Source: Flavobacterium cerinum (GTDB lineage Bacteria > Bacteroidota > Bacteroidia > Flavobacteriales > Flavobacteriaceae). Taken from it: DNA of 64,000 bases. Made by a program: the position numbers and the translations under genes. Within the stretch, counting starts at the first letter, position 1, and each line of letters begins with the position of its first letter. Positions 1-9,720 of the stretch are shown one piece after another. Where the stretch lies: contig NZ_CP101751.1 of NCBI RefSeq assembly GCF_024496085.1, forward strand, positions 2,170,001 through 2,234,000, given 5' to 3'. Below the pieces are notes generated by a model. It was not told where the DNA came from. It did no database searches and saw nothing but the letters and a program-made list of their open reading frames with translations.

Positions 1-1
1 T

Positions 2-208
2 GACGTATGTCAACTGTTCCATATTAGTACGAAAACATTGCAGCGTTTGCGTAAAGATGAGTTATTACCTTATACTAAATTAAGAGGGAAATGTCTTTAT
101 CGGATGTCAGATATTGAAATTGCATTAAATGAACGGTTAATTAACAGGAATCCTAAAAAATTAGATGAGTTCAGAAAAAGCTATGTAGGGAAAAACAAGT
201 ACAAATAG
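2..208 (+). CDS. Helix-turn-helix domain protein, 3' end (partial)
   Basis: The reading frame is already open at the left edge and ends with TAG at 206-208, giving about 68 visible residues. It contains a helix-turn-helix of the MerR/excisionase-like HTH_17 type (LFHISTKTLQRLRK, then LLPYTKLRGKCLYR and a helix with ALNERL). In Bacteroidota, short proteins of this kind are common on conjugative transposons and next to toxin or efflux islands, where they act as small DNA-binding accessory proteins. The N-terminus lies outside the window, so neither full length nor operon partners can be judged. The element it may belong to is not visible here. Confidence 0.7.
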   Translation, partial: DVCQLFHISTKTLQRLRKDELLPYTKLRGKCLYRMSDIEIALNERLINRNPKKLDEFRKSYVGKNKYK

Positions 209-540
209 TACTATTACTAACGATTTATTAATTGGTGTAACGTTAAAACAATTGAATAAGAAATGATGAATAAAATAAGCTTGTCAGTGAAAGAACAATG
301 GAAATTAACAGGTAATAAAGAGGCTGTTTTTTTGAAAAAATAGTTTTATTTATTACGATACAGCATATGAATAGGGTTGTTTGTGTTTGATTATGAGGTT
401 TTTAAGTGATATTCGAAAGGACAAAAGAAACCTGAAATCAGAGAAAAAAGCATTGATTTAATAGTATTATTTTAATTGAAAATTTAACATTTCTTAAAAG
501 GTCTGTATACACAACTTTATATAATTTTGATTCCATCATT
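209..540. other. Intergenic stretch, no supported gene
   Basis: About 330 AT-rich bases between the HTH gene and the small exported protein. A 26-residue open frame starts with two ATG codons at 263 and ends at 343; it has no recognisable family and may be a remnant. A TAATTTTG element at 522-529 resembles the Bacteroidota -7 box, but it lies only 11 bases before the next ATG and has no clear -33 TTG. Confidence 0.5.
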
Positions 541-957
541 ATGAAGCTAAAAATTAGACTTTTTATAGCATTATGCATCGTGTTGCTGAGCAGTTCTGTC
601 GGGCTTTCCGCCCGTACAGTGCATCAGCAATTTTTCGGTTATTCGACAGCAAAGAATTCTGAAAAAATTCAGGAAGCAGGTGTATACAGAGCACAAAGTG
701 ATATCACAAATTACACTTCTTGCCATGTAGAAAAGCTAAATGATAAAACATACTCAACCGATAATGAGACGGAAGAAAATGAACTGACGTCTTCTAAAAA
801 ATGGTTAGAGCTAAACAATTATTTTGCGACACTTTTAATTGCGCAAACACCCGATAGGGTATACTGCAACGTAAAAAAGAGCTTACTGTTTTGTAAGCCC
901 TTTTTGTTTTTACCATCCTGCAAAAAATTTATTGTCTTCCGCGTCATCAGGATTTGA
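541..957 (+). CDS. Small exported protein of unknown function
   Basis: 138 residues beginning with a clear signal peptide (KIRLFIALCIVLLSSS, cleavage probably after LSA near residue 24). The middle is polar and acidic. The C-terminal third is rich in Cys, Phe and Lys, and its codons overlap a possible terminator hairpin at 881-909, so the true gene may end earlier or the hairpin may be incidental. It lies 151 bases upstream of the RND efflux operon in the same direction and could be cotranscribed with it. No family is recognised. Coding status is moderately supported by the signal peptide and start context only. Confidence 0.45.
   Translation: MKLKIRLFIALCIVLLSSSVGLSARTVHQQFFGYSTAKNSEKIQEAGVYRAQSDITNYTSCHVEKLNDKTYSTDNETEENELTSSKKWLELNNYFATLLIAQTPDRVYCNVKKSLLFCKPFLFLPSCKKFIVFRVIRI
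881..909 (+). terminator. Possible weak Rho-independent terminator
   Basis: A six-base stem GCTTAC/GTAAGC with a TGTTTT loop, followed by CCC and a T-rich run. It lies inside the 3' end of the preceding open frame, so it is either that gene's terminator (implying a shorter gene) or chance. Confidence 0.35.
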
Positions 958-1108
958 TTTTTCACCTCACAATCGGTAGGTAACACTACTATCTCCTCAG
1001 TTGTATCACGGCTCATTCTCTCCGGAATCTTACGGTTAAGAGACAAGATAGTCATGCCTGTACACTAAAAAAAAACAAAAAAATATACTGCTTAAAAGCA
1101 AAACCATT

Positions 1109-2194
1109 ATGAAGAAAATCCTAATGCTCACAGGGTTATGTGCCTTGTTGTGCTCCATTGGCTGTACGTCAAAAAAAGAAGAAGAAAAAGAAGAACAAGT
1201 TAAATTTCTGGTAACCAATCCTATAAAAAAGGATACACTGATCACGAAAGATTATGTTTCCCAAATCCATTCCATACGCCATATTGAACTTAGAGCTCAG
1301 GAAAGAGGGTACCTTGAAAAAATTTATGTAGACGAAGGACAATTTGTAAAAAAAGGACAATTATTGTTTCAGATTATGCCAAAACTGTATCAGGCTGAAA
1401 TGCAGAAAGCCGCAGCTGAAGCCAGTTTTGCCGAAATTGAATATAAGAATACCAAAAGATTGGCGGATAAAAATGTAGTAGCTCCGAATGAGTTGGCTAT
1501 GGCTAAAGCCAAATACGATAAGGCTAAAGCCGAATTATCGCTGACACAGGTTCATCTTGGTTTCACCGAAATCAGAGCTCCGTTTGATGGTATCATCGAC
1601 CGTTTTCACGTAAGACAGGGAAGTCTTGTTGATGAAGGCGATTTATTGACAAACCTGTCTGATAACAGTAAAATGTGGGTATACTATAACGTACCGGAAG
1701 CAGAATACCTGGATTATAAAGCCAAAGTAAACAGCAACAGTGCACCAACAGTAAACTTATTAATGGCCAACAATAAAATGTTTGATTATACGGGTGTGGT
1801 AGAAACTATTGAAGGGGAATTTAATAATGAAACCGGAAATATTGCCTTTAGAGCCACTTTTCCAAATCCTAAAGGATTGTTACGACATGGGGAAACCGGT
1901 AATATCAAAATGGGAGTGCCGCTTAAAAATGCTATTCTGATTCCGCAAAAAGCAACTTTCGAAGTACTTGATAAAAAATATGTATATGTTGTAGATAAAG
2001 ACAATGTATTGCGATCAAGAGAAATCGTACTTGGTGCAGAATTACCACATCTTTTCGTTGTAAAAAGCGGCTTGTCAACAAATGATAAAGTGCTTCTTGA
2101 AGGTATACGCCTTGTAAAAGAAAATGAAAAAATTGACTACAAATTAGCGAAACCGGAATATGTTATGTCGCATTTGGAACTATATGCGGAATAA
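1109..2194 (+). CDS. RND efflux periplasmic adaptor subunit (membrane fusion lipoprotein)
   Basis: 361 residues of the AcrA/MexA (HlyD-like) adaptor family, which bridges an inner-membrane RND pump and an outer-membrane channel. The N-terminus is a lipoprotein signal with lipobox CSIGC (Cys 19), so the protein is probably anchored to a membrane from the periplasmic side. After a charged KKEEEKEE stretch comes the biotinyl-lipoyl half-motif (VDEGQFVKKGQLLF), a helical hairpin rich in Ala/Lys/Glu at about 90-140, the second lipoyl half (IRAPFDGIIDR) and beta-barrel and membrane-proximal domains. It is the first gene of a three-gene operon, 24 bases before the pump gene. Substrate cannot be read from the sequence; multidrug or detergent export is usual for the family. 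Confidence 0.92.
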   Translation: MKKILMLTGLCALLCSIGCTSKKEEEKEEQVKFLVTNPIKKDTLITKDYVSQIHSIRHIELRAQERGYLEKIYVDEGQFVKKGQLLFQIMPKLYQAEMQKAAAEASFAEIEYKNTKRLADKNVVAPNELAMAKAKYDKAKAELSLTQVHLGFTEIRAPFDGIIDRFHVRQGSLVDEGDLLTNLSDNSKMWVYYNVPEAEYLDYKAKVNSNSAPTVNLLMANNKMFDYTGVVETIEGEFNNETGNIAFRATFPNPKGLLRHGETGNIKMGVPLKNAILIPQKATFEVLDKKYVYVVDKDNVLRSREIVLGAELPHLFVVKSGLSTNDKVLLEGIRLVKENEKIDYKLAKPEYVMSHLELYAE

Positions 2195-2218
2195 TCGAAA
2201 TAAGTAAAAAGAAAAAAC

Positions 2219-5200
2219 ATGTTTAGTAAATTTATACATAGACCTGTATTTGCAATTGTAATTTCGATTATGATCGTTTTTATGGGATCCCTGGCAATTA
2301 AACAGTTGCCGACATCGCAATTTCCGGATATTGCACCAACAACAGTAAATATTTTTATTGCGTATCCGGGATCCAGTGCAGACGTATTGGTAAAATCAAC
2401 CTTAATTACATTAGAGAACGCTATTAATGGTGTTCAGGATATGCGATATATGGCGACCGATGCTACCAGTGCGGGTGAAGCCACATTAAGAATCATTTTC
2501 GAACCGGGTACAGATCCGAATCAGGCCGTCGTGAGGGTCAAGACGAGGGTGGATCAGGTAATGCCGTTATTACCCGAATTGGTTCAAAGAGAAGGAGTTG
2601 TAATTACGCCGATTCAGCCAAGTATGTTGATGTATATCAACTTATATGCTAAAGGCAAAAACATGGATGAAAAATTCCTGTACAACTATGCCAACGTAAA
2701 AATGCTTCCTGAAATCAACAGGATTAAAGGGGTGGCCCGATCTCAAATATTAGGAAGTAGAACTTATGCAATGCGTATCTGGTTAAATCCGGATAGAATG
2801 AGAGCGTATAATATTTCTGTAGATGAAGTGATGAAAGCTTTGGGTGAGCAGAGTATCGTAGGTCGTCCGGGACGTATCGGACAAAGTTCCGGTATTCAGG
2901 CACAATCGTTGGAATATGTTTTGACCTATAAAGGAAGATATAGTGAACCGTCGGAATATGAAAACGTAATCATTCGCGCTAATGCCGAAGGAGAAAGCAT
3001 AAAATTAAAAGATATCGGTAGAGCGGAACTTGGAAGTGAATTCTTTGATATCTATTCTAATTTAGACGGGCATCCGTCGGCTTCAATCGTACTAAAACAA
3101 AACTACGGAAGTAATGCAAACGATGTAATTAAACAGGTAAAAGCCAAATTGGAGGAGATGAAAGAAACGTTCCCTCCGGGATTGGATTATAAAATCAGCT
3201 ATGACGTGTCGAAATTCCTGGATGCCTCTATGGAACAGGTAGTAGATACCTTACGTGATGCCTTTATATTGGTTGCTCTTGTTGTATTTATTTTCCTCGG
3301 TGACTGGCGTTCAACATTGATTCCGATATTAGCCGTTCCGGTTTCGTTAATCGGGGCCTTCTTTGTAATTCAGTTTTTCGGAATATCGATTAACCTTGTA
3401 ACATTATTTGCCCTTGTACTGGCAATTGGTATTGTGGTCGATGATGCCATAGTCGTCGTCGAGGCGGTGCATGCGAAGTTTGAAGAATTCCCGCATATAA
3501 CACCGTATCATGCTGTCAAAAAAGTATTAGGAGAAATCAGCGGTGCGATTATCGCGATTACGGCCGTAATGGTATCTGTATTCGTACCGATATCATTCAT
3601 GTCGGGTCCTGTAGGAACATTCTATCGCCAGTTCTCTATTACAATGGCGAGTTCAATTGTGATTTCGGCCTTAATTGCATTGACCCTGACACCGGTATTG
3701 TGTGCTATGTTGCTGAAAAATAATCACGGTAAGGAAGTTAAAAAGAATATATTAACGAAGAGCCTGGATAGTTTTAACCGTGTCTTTGATAAAATGACCG
3801 GAAAATATGTAACGTTACTGAAATCGATCGTAAGCAGAAGATGGCTTACATTCGGGGTACTAATTGCATTTTGTGCGGGTACTTTCTATGTGAATAAGAT
3901 ACTTCCGTCCGGATTTATTCCAAGTGAGGATCAGGGAACTATTTATGCGATCATCCAGACACCGCCGGGATCTACTTTGGAAACAACCAATCAGGTTTCA
4001 CAGCGATTACAGAAAATTTGTGAGCATGTAGACGGAGTAGAATCAGTATCTTCTTTGGCCGGTTATGAAATTATGACAGAAGGTAGGGGATCCAATGCCG
4101 GTACTTGTCTTATCAACCTGAAAGAATGGTCGGAAAGAAAGCATACGGTTACGGAAATCATGGAAGAACTGGAGGAAAAAACAAAAGGACTGGGAGCTAA
4201 AATTGAGTTCTTTGAACCGCCGGCCATTCCGGGATTCGGTTCCTCAGGTGGTTTCTCAATGCGTCTTTTGGATAAGAGTACTACGGTAGATTATAAAGAC
4301 TTCGATAAAATAAATAAAAAGTTTATGGAAGACCTGGGGAAACGTAAAGAATTAACCGGTTTGTTTACCTTCTTCGCTGCCAATTATCCGCAATATGAAC
4401 TGGAAATTGACAACCAGTTAGCAATGCAAAAAGGAGTATCTATCGGAAAAGCGATGGAAAACCTGGACATTTTGATCGGTAGTACCTACGAACAGGGATT
4501 CATCAAATTCGAACGTTTCTTTAAAGTATATGTACAGTCGGATCCTAAATTCAGAAGACTCCCATCGGATATCTTAAACCTGTATATCAAAAATGATCAT
4601 GGTGAAATGGTGCCGTATTCAGCCTTTATGCACTTGAAAAAGACACAGGGACCGAATGAGATTACCCGTTATAATATGTACAATTCGGCTGCAATACAAG
4701 GACTTCCGGCTAAAGGATATACCACAGCCGAAGCAATTCAGGCCGTTCGTGAAGTGGCTAAAAAATCATTACCAAAAGGATACGATATCGCATGGGAAGG
4801 TCTTTCTTATGATGAAGCCGGTAAAGGAAATGAATCGATCTATATCTTCTTAATCGTATTGTCGTTCGTTTATTTTGTACTCGCTGCACAATATGAGAGC
4901 TTTATTATTCCGTTAGCGGTGGTGTTTTCACTTCCTGTCGGAGTTTTCGGTTCGTTTTTACTGCTAAAATTAATGGGACTACAAAATGATATTTATGCGC
5001 AGATCGGACTCATTATGCTAGTTGGACTACTCGGTAAGAACGCCGTATTGATAGTCGAATTTGCCGTCCAGAAGCGACATGAAGGTTCTACAATACTCGA
5101 AGCGGCGATTGAGGGGGCCAAAGTGCGTTTCCGACCGATTTTGATGACTTCTTTTGCCTTTATTGCCGGATTAATTCCGTTGATGTTAGCAAGCGGAGCA

Positions 5201-5416
5201 GGAGCTATCGGTAACAGAACACTTGGTTCAGCAGCACTTGGAGGTATGCTTTTCGGAACCGTTTTCGGGGTGATTATCGTACCGGGATTGTATTTTATTT
5301 TTGGTTCATTGGCTGATGGCCGAAAACTAATAAAAAATGAAGAAGATAATTCTTTATCAGAAGTATTTGTTCATCAGATAGATAATTTTACAAAAGAAGA
5401 AGAAGAAAATGAATAA
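2219..5416 (+). CDS. RND multidrug efflux pump permease (HAE1/AcrB family)
   Basis: 1065 residues, the normal length for an AcrB-type trimeric proton-driven pump of the inner membrane. It starts with the typical first transmembrane helix and 'RPVFAIVISIM'. The proton-relay acidic pair is present in TM4 (GIVVDDAIVVVE, Asp 408-409), followed by FMSGPVGTFYRQF. The C-terminal half repeats the fold (LAAQYESFIIPLAVVFSLP; GLLGKNAVLIVEFA with the relay Lys). Two large periplasmic porter/docking loops lie between. It is 24 bases after the adaptor gene, and its last 8 bases overlap the start of the outer-membrane factor gene, so the three are translationally coupled. No truncation or frameshift seen. 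Confidence 0.95.
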   Translation: MFSKFIHRPVFAIVISIMIVFMGSLAIKQLPTSQFPDIAPTTVNIFIAYPGSSADVLVKSTLITLENAINGVQDMRYMATDATSAGEATLRIIFEPGTDPNQAVVRVKTRVDQVMPLLPELVQREGVVITPIQPSMLMYINLYAKGKNMDEKFLYNYANVKMLPEINRIKGVARSQILGSRTYAMRIWLNPDRMRAYNISVDEVMKALGEQSIVGRPGRIGQSSGIQAQSLEYVLTYKGRYSEPSEYENVIIRANAEGESIKLKDIGRAELGSEFFDIYSNLDGHPSASIVLKQNYGSNANDVIKQVKAKLEEMKETFPPGLDYKISYDVSKFLDASMEQVVDTLRDAFILVALVVFIFLGDWRSTLIPILAVPVSLIGAFFVIQFFGISINLVTLFALVLAIGIVVDDAIVVVEAVHAKFEEFPHITPYHAVKKVLGEISGAIIAITAVMVSVFVPISFMSGPVGTFYRQFSITMASSIVISALIALTLTPVLCAMLLKNNHGKEVKKNILTKSLDSFNRVFDKMTGKYVTLLKSIVSRRWLTFGVLIAFCAGTFYVNKILPSGFIPSEDQGTIYAIIQTPPGSTLETTNQVSQRLQKICEHVDGVESVSSLAGYEIMTEGRGSNAGTCLINLKEWSERKHTVTEIMEELEEKTKGLGAKIEFFEPPAIPGFGSSGGFSMRLLDKSTTVDYKDFDKINKKFMEDLGKRKELTGLFTFFAANYPQYELEIDNQLAMQKGVSIGKAMENLDILIGSTYEQGFIKFERFFKVYVQSDPKFRRLPSDILNLYIKNDHGEMVPYSAFMHLKKTQGPNEITRYNMYNSAAIQGLPAKGYTTAEAIQAVREVAKKSLPKGYDIAWEGLSYDEAGKGNESIYIFLIVLSFVYFVLAAQYESFIIPLAVVFSLPVGVFGSFLLLKLMGLQNDIYAQIGLIMLVGLLGKNAVLIVEFAVQKRHEGSTILEAAIEGAKVRFRPILMTSFAFIAGLIPLMLASGAGAIGNRTLGSAALGGMLFGTVFGVIIVPGLYFIFGSLADGRKLIKNEEDNSLSEVFVHQIDNFTKEEEENE

Positions 5417-6848
5417 GCAATTAAACAGATATATTGGTATAAGCGTAAGCTGTTTGTTCTTAACTGTTGCGGGGTGTAAAGCCCCGGCAACATTAGGAAG
5501 ATCGGAAAACAAAAATGTCCCGGCTGCTTATAATGCCACTGCCGCTCAGGATACGGTTAATACCGGTAAAATGAAGTGGAAGAATTACTTTACGGATCAA
5601 TACCTGACTGCACTTATTGATACAGCATTGGTTCACAATCAGGAATTAAATGTTACGTTACAGGAAATAGAGATTAGCAGAAACGAAATCAGAGCCCGTA
5701 AAGGAGAATACCTGCCGTTTATCGGACTTAAAGGTTCGGCCGGTTTTGATAAAGTAGCCCGCTTTACAAATATCGGGGCAATGGAAGCCAATACCGAAAT
5801 CAAACCCGGAAAGGAAATGCCTGAACCGTTACAGGATTATGCAATCGGAGCTTATGCGACCTGGGAACTGGATATCTGGAACAAACTACACAATGCTAAA
5901 AAAGCAGCTGTAAGCAAATATTTGTCTTCCGTAGAAGGAAAAAATTTCACTGTTACAAATCTGATCGCTGAAATTGCAAATTCGTATTATGAGTTACTGG
6001 CATTGGACAATCAATTGGCTATTGTAAAGCAGAATATCGAAATTCAGGGGAATGCATTGGAAATCGTAAAACTGCAAAAACAAGCAGCACGTGTTAATGA
6101 ATTAGCGGTTCGCCGATTTGAAGCACAAGTACTAAATACAAAAAGTCTTCAGTTTGACATTCAGCAGCGAATTACCGAAACAGAAAATAAAATCAATTTT
6201 CTCGTGGGACGTTTCCCGCAGCCGGTTCAGCGTAGTTCCGCAGCATTTGTTAGTTTGACTCCGAATATGATTCACTCCGGGATTCCGTCTCAATTACTGG
6301 AAAACCGACCGGATGTAAAACAAGCGGAGTTTGATCTTGTAGCTGCCAAATTGGATGTAAAAGTAGCCAAAGCCAGATTTTATCCTTCCTTAGGTATTTC
6401 GGCCGGAATCGGTTATCAGGCCTTTAATCCAAGTTATCTGATTAAACCGGAATCGTTGTTGTATTCATTAGCCGGTGAACTGGCAGCTCCGTTAATTAAC
6501 CGGAATGCGATTAAGGCAACGTATTATAGTGCCAATGCAAAACAAATTCAGGCGGTATACAATTATGAACGTACAATTTTAAATGCTTATATCGAAGTCG
6601 CTAATCAATTGGCTAAGATCAGTAATACGGAAAAAACATTTGACTTGAAATCCAAACAGGTGGAAGCCTTGAACCAGTCAATTGAAATTTCGAATGATCT
6701 TTTCGGTTCCGCCAGAGCAGATTATATGGAAGTGTTAATGACACAACGCGATGCACTGGAATCTAAATTTGATCTGATTGAAACGAAGATGAAGCAGATG
6801 AACGCGATGGTTAATATCTATCGTGCATTAGGAGGTGGATGGAATTAA
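5409..6848 (+). CDS. Outer-membrane efflux channel lipoprotein (TolC/OprM, NodT family)
   Basis: 479 residues. Lipoprotein signal with lipobox TVAGC (Cys 23), as in OprM/CmeC-type factors. Two OEP repeats follow, each with long helices and short beta strands; ELLENRPDVKQAEFDLVAAKLDVKVAKARFYPSL-type wording marks the second repeat (motif at about 296-330). It would form the trimeric channel through the outer membrane for the RND pump encoded just upstream, whose gene it overlaps by 8 bases. A strong terminator follows 55 bases after the stop, closing the operon. The Cys suggests an acylated outer-membrane anchor. Confidence 0.93.
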   Translation: MNKQLNRYIGISVSCLFLTVAGCKAPATLGRSENKNVPAAYNATAAQDTVNTGKMKWKNYFTDQYLTALIDTALVHNQELNVTLQEIEISRNEIRARKGEYLPFIGLKGSAGFDKVARFTNIGAMEANTEIKPGKEMPEPLQDYAIGAYATWELDIWNKLHNAKKAAVSKYLSSVEGKNFTVTNLIAEIANSYYELLALDNQLAIVKQNIEIQGNALEIVKLQKQAARVNELAVRRFEAQVLNTKSLQFDIQQRITETENKINFLVGRFPQPVQRSSAAFVSLTPNMIHSGIPSQLLENRPDVKQAEFDLVAAKLDVKVAKARFYPSLGISAGIGYQAFNPSYLIKPESLLYSLAGELAAPLINRNAIKATYYSANAKQIQAVYNYERTILNAYIEVANQLAKISNTEKTFDLKSKQVEALNQSIEISNDLFGSARADYMEVLMTQRDALESKFDLIETKMKQMNAMVNIYRALGGGWN

Positions 6849-6903
6849 ATATTCTGCCCGCAATGTCGGGCGATTATTAAATTTTATTGATAGTTAGTGA
6901 GTT

Positions 6904-6935
6904 AAAGCCTTCAGGGAATACCTGAAGGCTTTTTT
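6904..6935 (+). terminator. Rho-independent terminator of the efflux operon
   Basis: A 12-base stem (AAAGCCTTCAGG / CCTGAAGGCTTT) with a five-base loop, continuing into a T tract. Ends the three-gene RND operon. Confidence 0.9.
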
Positions 6936-7075
6936 AGTTCATAAGCCTGCCTTTTTCGTTGCTTGATGTATAAAAAAGATAAAAAAGTAAGATATTTGAA
7001 CTTTTACTGTTAATTCATTATATATTCCTATTTTTATAGCATCTTTTTTGAAAGTGTTTAATTTAATTGTGAAGT

Positions 7076-8332
7076 ATGAAACTAAGATATCTGTTAGTAA
7101 TAAATATGCTATTTGTAGCTTTTGGATATGCCCAAACGTCTAAAAAGGTCTATTTTATCGGTAATAGTTATACGGAATATAATAACCTGCCGGAATTGGT
7201 ACAAAAAATAGCATTGTCAACAAATGATTATATTGATTATCAAAGTTATACACCGGGAGGTTCCCGTTTCCAGCAACATGCTTCAAATCCGGTTGTGCTC
7301 AATAAAATAGCAGAAGGAAACTGGGATTATGTGGTCTTACAGGAACAAAGTCAGTTGCCGTCTTTTTCACAACAACAGGTTGCTGCTCAGGTTTATCCTT
7401 ATGCGCAACAGTTGGTTAATGCAATCAAACAAGCCAATCCTTGTGGTTCGGCTATTTTTTATATGACCTGGGGACGAAAATTCGGAGATCAGCCCAATTG
7501 TAATAACGGTCTCACACAAGTATGTACGTATGAAGGAATGGATGATGCCTTGTATAATTCGTATATGCAGATGGCTGCCAATAATAAAAGCCTTGTTTCT
7601 CCGGTTGGAAGAGTATGGAGAGCGCTCCGGGAGCAAAATCCGGATATGGAACTTTATGTGGCGGATGAATCACACCCGTCTTATATCGGTTCGGTGGCTG
7701 CTGCTTTTACTTTTTATACCGTGATTTTTAAAAAGGATCCTACATTATCAACTTTTGTCGGAAATCTATCGCCAACAGATGCGAGCACGATCAAAGCTGT
7801 TGTTAAGAGTATTGTATGGGATCATCCGGAAACCTGGTATATGGGGATTCATGACAATCCAACGGATTTTAAATTTGAACTTCTGCAAAATGGAGCTTAT
7901 CAGTTTACATCGTTAAATCCTACTGCAACAACATTTTTATGGAATTTCGGAGACGGAACAACATCGACTTTACCGGATCCGACACATACTTTTCAGAGTA
8001 ATGGTAATTATACCGTAACATTGACAACAAATGCCTGTAATACAAATACAACAAAAAGCCAGACAGTTGAAATTACTTCATTATCCAATACCGGTTTTAA
8101 TGTAAAAGACGTACGCATTTATCCGAATCCGACTTCTGATTTTGTTTATTTAACTACTGATCCATCCGATGTGATTACGCTTTATGACGTAGTGGGAAAA
8201 ACCATAAATGCGCCTGTTTCTTTTACCAATGAAAATGTTCAGTTAGATATAAAAAATCTGACTTCCGGTATTTATTTTGTACACATTCAAAGAGGAACAG
8301 AAAAGCAGATTCATAAACTGCTGAAAAAATAA
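7076..8332 (+). CDS. Secreted SGNH-type hydrolase with PKD and T9SS sorting domains
   Basis: 418 residues. Signal peptide to about residue 19 (GYAQ). The N-terminal 250 residues resemble the DUF4886/SGNH hydrolase fold: GNSYT (about 28-32) supplies the nucleophile Ser block, and DESHPS (about 199-204) the Asp-x-x-His pair. A PKD-like Ig domain follows (WNFGDGTTST...HTF...GNYTVTL, about 260-335). The last 75 residues are a type A type IX secretion sorting domain (IYPNPTSD, GIYFVHI, KQIHKLLKK end). The protein should therefore be secreted across the outer membrane by T9SS and attached to the surface or released, probably as an esterase or deacetylase on polysaccharide. Single-gene unit with its own terminator. 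Confidence 0.85.
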   Translation: MKLRYLLVINMLFVAFGYAQTSKKVYFIGNSYTEYNNLPELVQKIALSTNDYIDYQSYTPGGSRFQQHASNPVVLNKIAEGNWDYVVLQEQSQLPSFSQQQVAAQVYPYAQQLVNAIKQANPCGSAIFYMTWGRKFGDQPNCNNGLTQVCTYEGMDDALYNSYMQMAANNKSLVSPVGRVWRALREQNPDMELYVADESHPSYIGSVAAAFTFYTVIFKKDPTLSTFVGNLSPTDASTIKAVVKSIVWDHPETWYMGIHDNPTDFKFELLQNGAYQFTSLNPTATTFLWNFGDGTTSTLPDPTHTFQSNGNYTVTLTTNACNTNTTKSQTVEITSLSNTGFNVKDVRIYPNPTSDFVYLTTDPSDVITLYDVVGKTINAPVSFTNENVQLDIKNLTSGIYFVHIQRGTEKQIHKLLKK

Positions 8333-8370
8333 TAGCTTGTACAATAAATGGCTATGAATAAATTTAATAG

Positions 8371-8405
8371 AAGATCACTTGAGAAATCACAGTGATCTTT
8401 TTTTT
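8371..8405 (+). terminator. Rho-independent terminator
   Basis: A nine-base stem AAGATCACT / AGTGATCTT with an 11-base loop, followed by a T tract. Ends the SGNH hydrolase gene. Confidence 0.85.
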
Positions 8406-8493
8406 GGAGTAATTACAGTGGTTTACAGCTTAAAATAATTAGTTTTGTTTTTCCTCTTTTCTAGCTTTAACTAAGTTAAAATTACATACCAAT

Positions 8494-9672
8494 ATGAAAC
8501 TGAATCTGGATCAAATCAGACAAGACACACCTAATTGTCTGGATAAATTATATTTTAATAATGCCGGTGCATCACTTATGCCGAAACCGGTAGTAGCCAA
8601 AATTCAAGAGTATCTCATAGAAGAAGAGAAGTACGGCGGTTATGCAGCCTTTGATCGGAATAGTGATGCGATTCAGCAGTTTTATAATGAAACGGCACAG
8701 ATGATTGATGCAGCTCCTCATAATATTGCATTTGCCCATAGTGCGACCGATGCCTACGCAAAAGCGTTATCCGCTATCGATTTCAGAGAAGGAGATGTAT
8801 TGCTAACTACAGCCGATGATTATGTGACCAATCATATGCAGTTTCTGTCGCTACAAAAACGTTTTGGGATTGTGATTAAAAAAGTGCAGACACAATCCAA
8901 CGGTGATATTGATTTTGAAGATTTTGAACGAATCATTAAAGAGAAAAAGCCTAAGTTGATTGCTGTTACTCATATTCCGACCAATTCCGGATTGGTTCAG
9001 GATGTTGAGAAAGTCAGCGAAATATGTACAAGAGAAAACATTATATTCCTTTTAGATGCTTGCCAGTCGGTAGGACAACTACCGGTATCGGTTGCTAAAA
9101 TAAAATGTGATTTTATGAGCGTTACCGGAAGAAAGTTTTTACGCGGACCGAGAGGAACCGGTTTTTTGTATATATCAGATGCAATGTTAGAGCAGGGGAG
9201 CCATCCGCTTTTTATTGACGGTGCCGGAGCTATATGGCGTTCAGAAAATAGTTTTGAGTTGATAGAGAAAGCCAAACGATTTCAGTATTGGGAACTTCCG
9301 TATGCGTTAGTATTGGGATTAAAAGAAGCAATCTTGTATCAAAAAAATATCGGGATAGAAAATATACAGCATTACAATGATGAGGTAATGGCCTATTTAC
9401 GTCAAAATATTGCTTCGATACCGGGTGTTGCTACCTTTGATAGAGGTTCGGTTACCAGTAATATTCTCACTTTTACAAAAGAGAATAAACCGATTCTGGA
9501 TTTAAAAGCGGCATTATTAAAGAAAGACGTTTATTGTAGTATCAGTGCCCGTGAATCCGGATTGATTGATTTTGATAAAAAGGGAATACCGGGTGTGGTA
9601 CGAATTTCTCCTCACTATTATAATACGATTGCGGAAGTAGATCAACTTCTTAATCACATCAACGAATTATAA
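8494..9672 (+). CDS. Class V aminotransferase (PLP enzyme, cysteine desulfurase-like fold)
   Basis: 392 residues with no signal peptide, cytoplasmic. Typical of the class V family: YFNNAGASLMP near the N-terminus, the HSATDAYAKAL cofactor loop, THIPTNSGL, the PLP-pyridine Asp in LLDACQSVGQ, and the Schiff-base Lys in VTGRKFLRGPRGTGFL (about residue 213). The C-terminal domain ends with GVVRISPHYYNT. Relatives include isopenicillin N epimerase-like and EgtE-like enzymes as well as SufS/IscS. No active-site Cys loop typical of a desulfurase is evident, so the substrate is unknown. A TAGTTTTG element at 8440-8447 is a possible -7 box. No strong terminator follows; it converges on the lipase gene. 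Confidence 0.85.
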   Translation: MKLNLDQIRQDTPNCLDKLYFNNAGASLMPKPVVAKIQEYLIEEEKYGGYAAFDRNSDAIQQFYNETAQMIDAAPHNIAFAHSATDAYAKALSAIDFREGDVLLTTADDYVTNHMQFLSLQKRFGIVIKKVQTQSNGDIDFEDFERIIKEKKPKLIAVTHIPTNSGLVQDVEKVSEICTRENIIFLLDACQSVGQLPVSVAKIKCDFMSVTGRKFLRGPRGTGFLYISDAMLEQGSHPLFIDGAGAIWRSENSFELIEKAKRFQYWELPYALVLGLKEAILYQKNIGIENIQHYNDEVMAYLRQNIASIPGVATFDRGSVTSNILTFTKENKPILDLKAALLKKDVYCSISARESGLIDFDKKGIPGVVRISPHYYNTIAEVDQLLNHINEL

Positions 9673-9720
9673 TAAGAGTTGATTTCTATAAGTGATCAAA
9701 ATACATCCCTTTTTTAGTGA

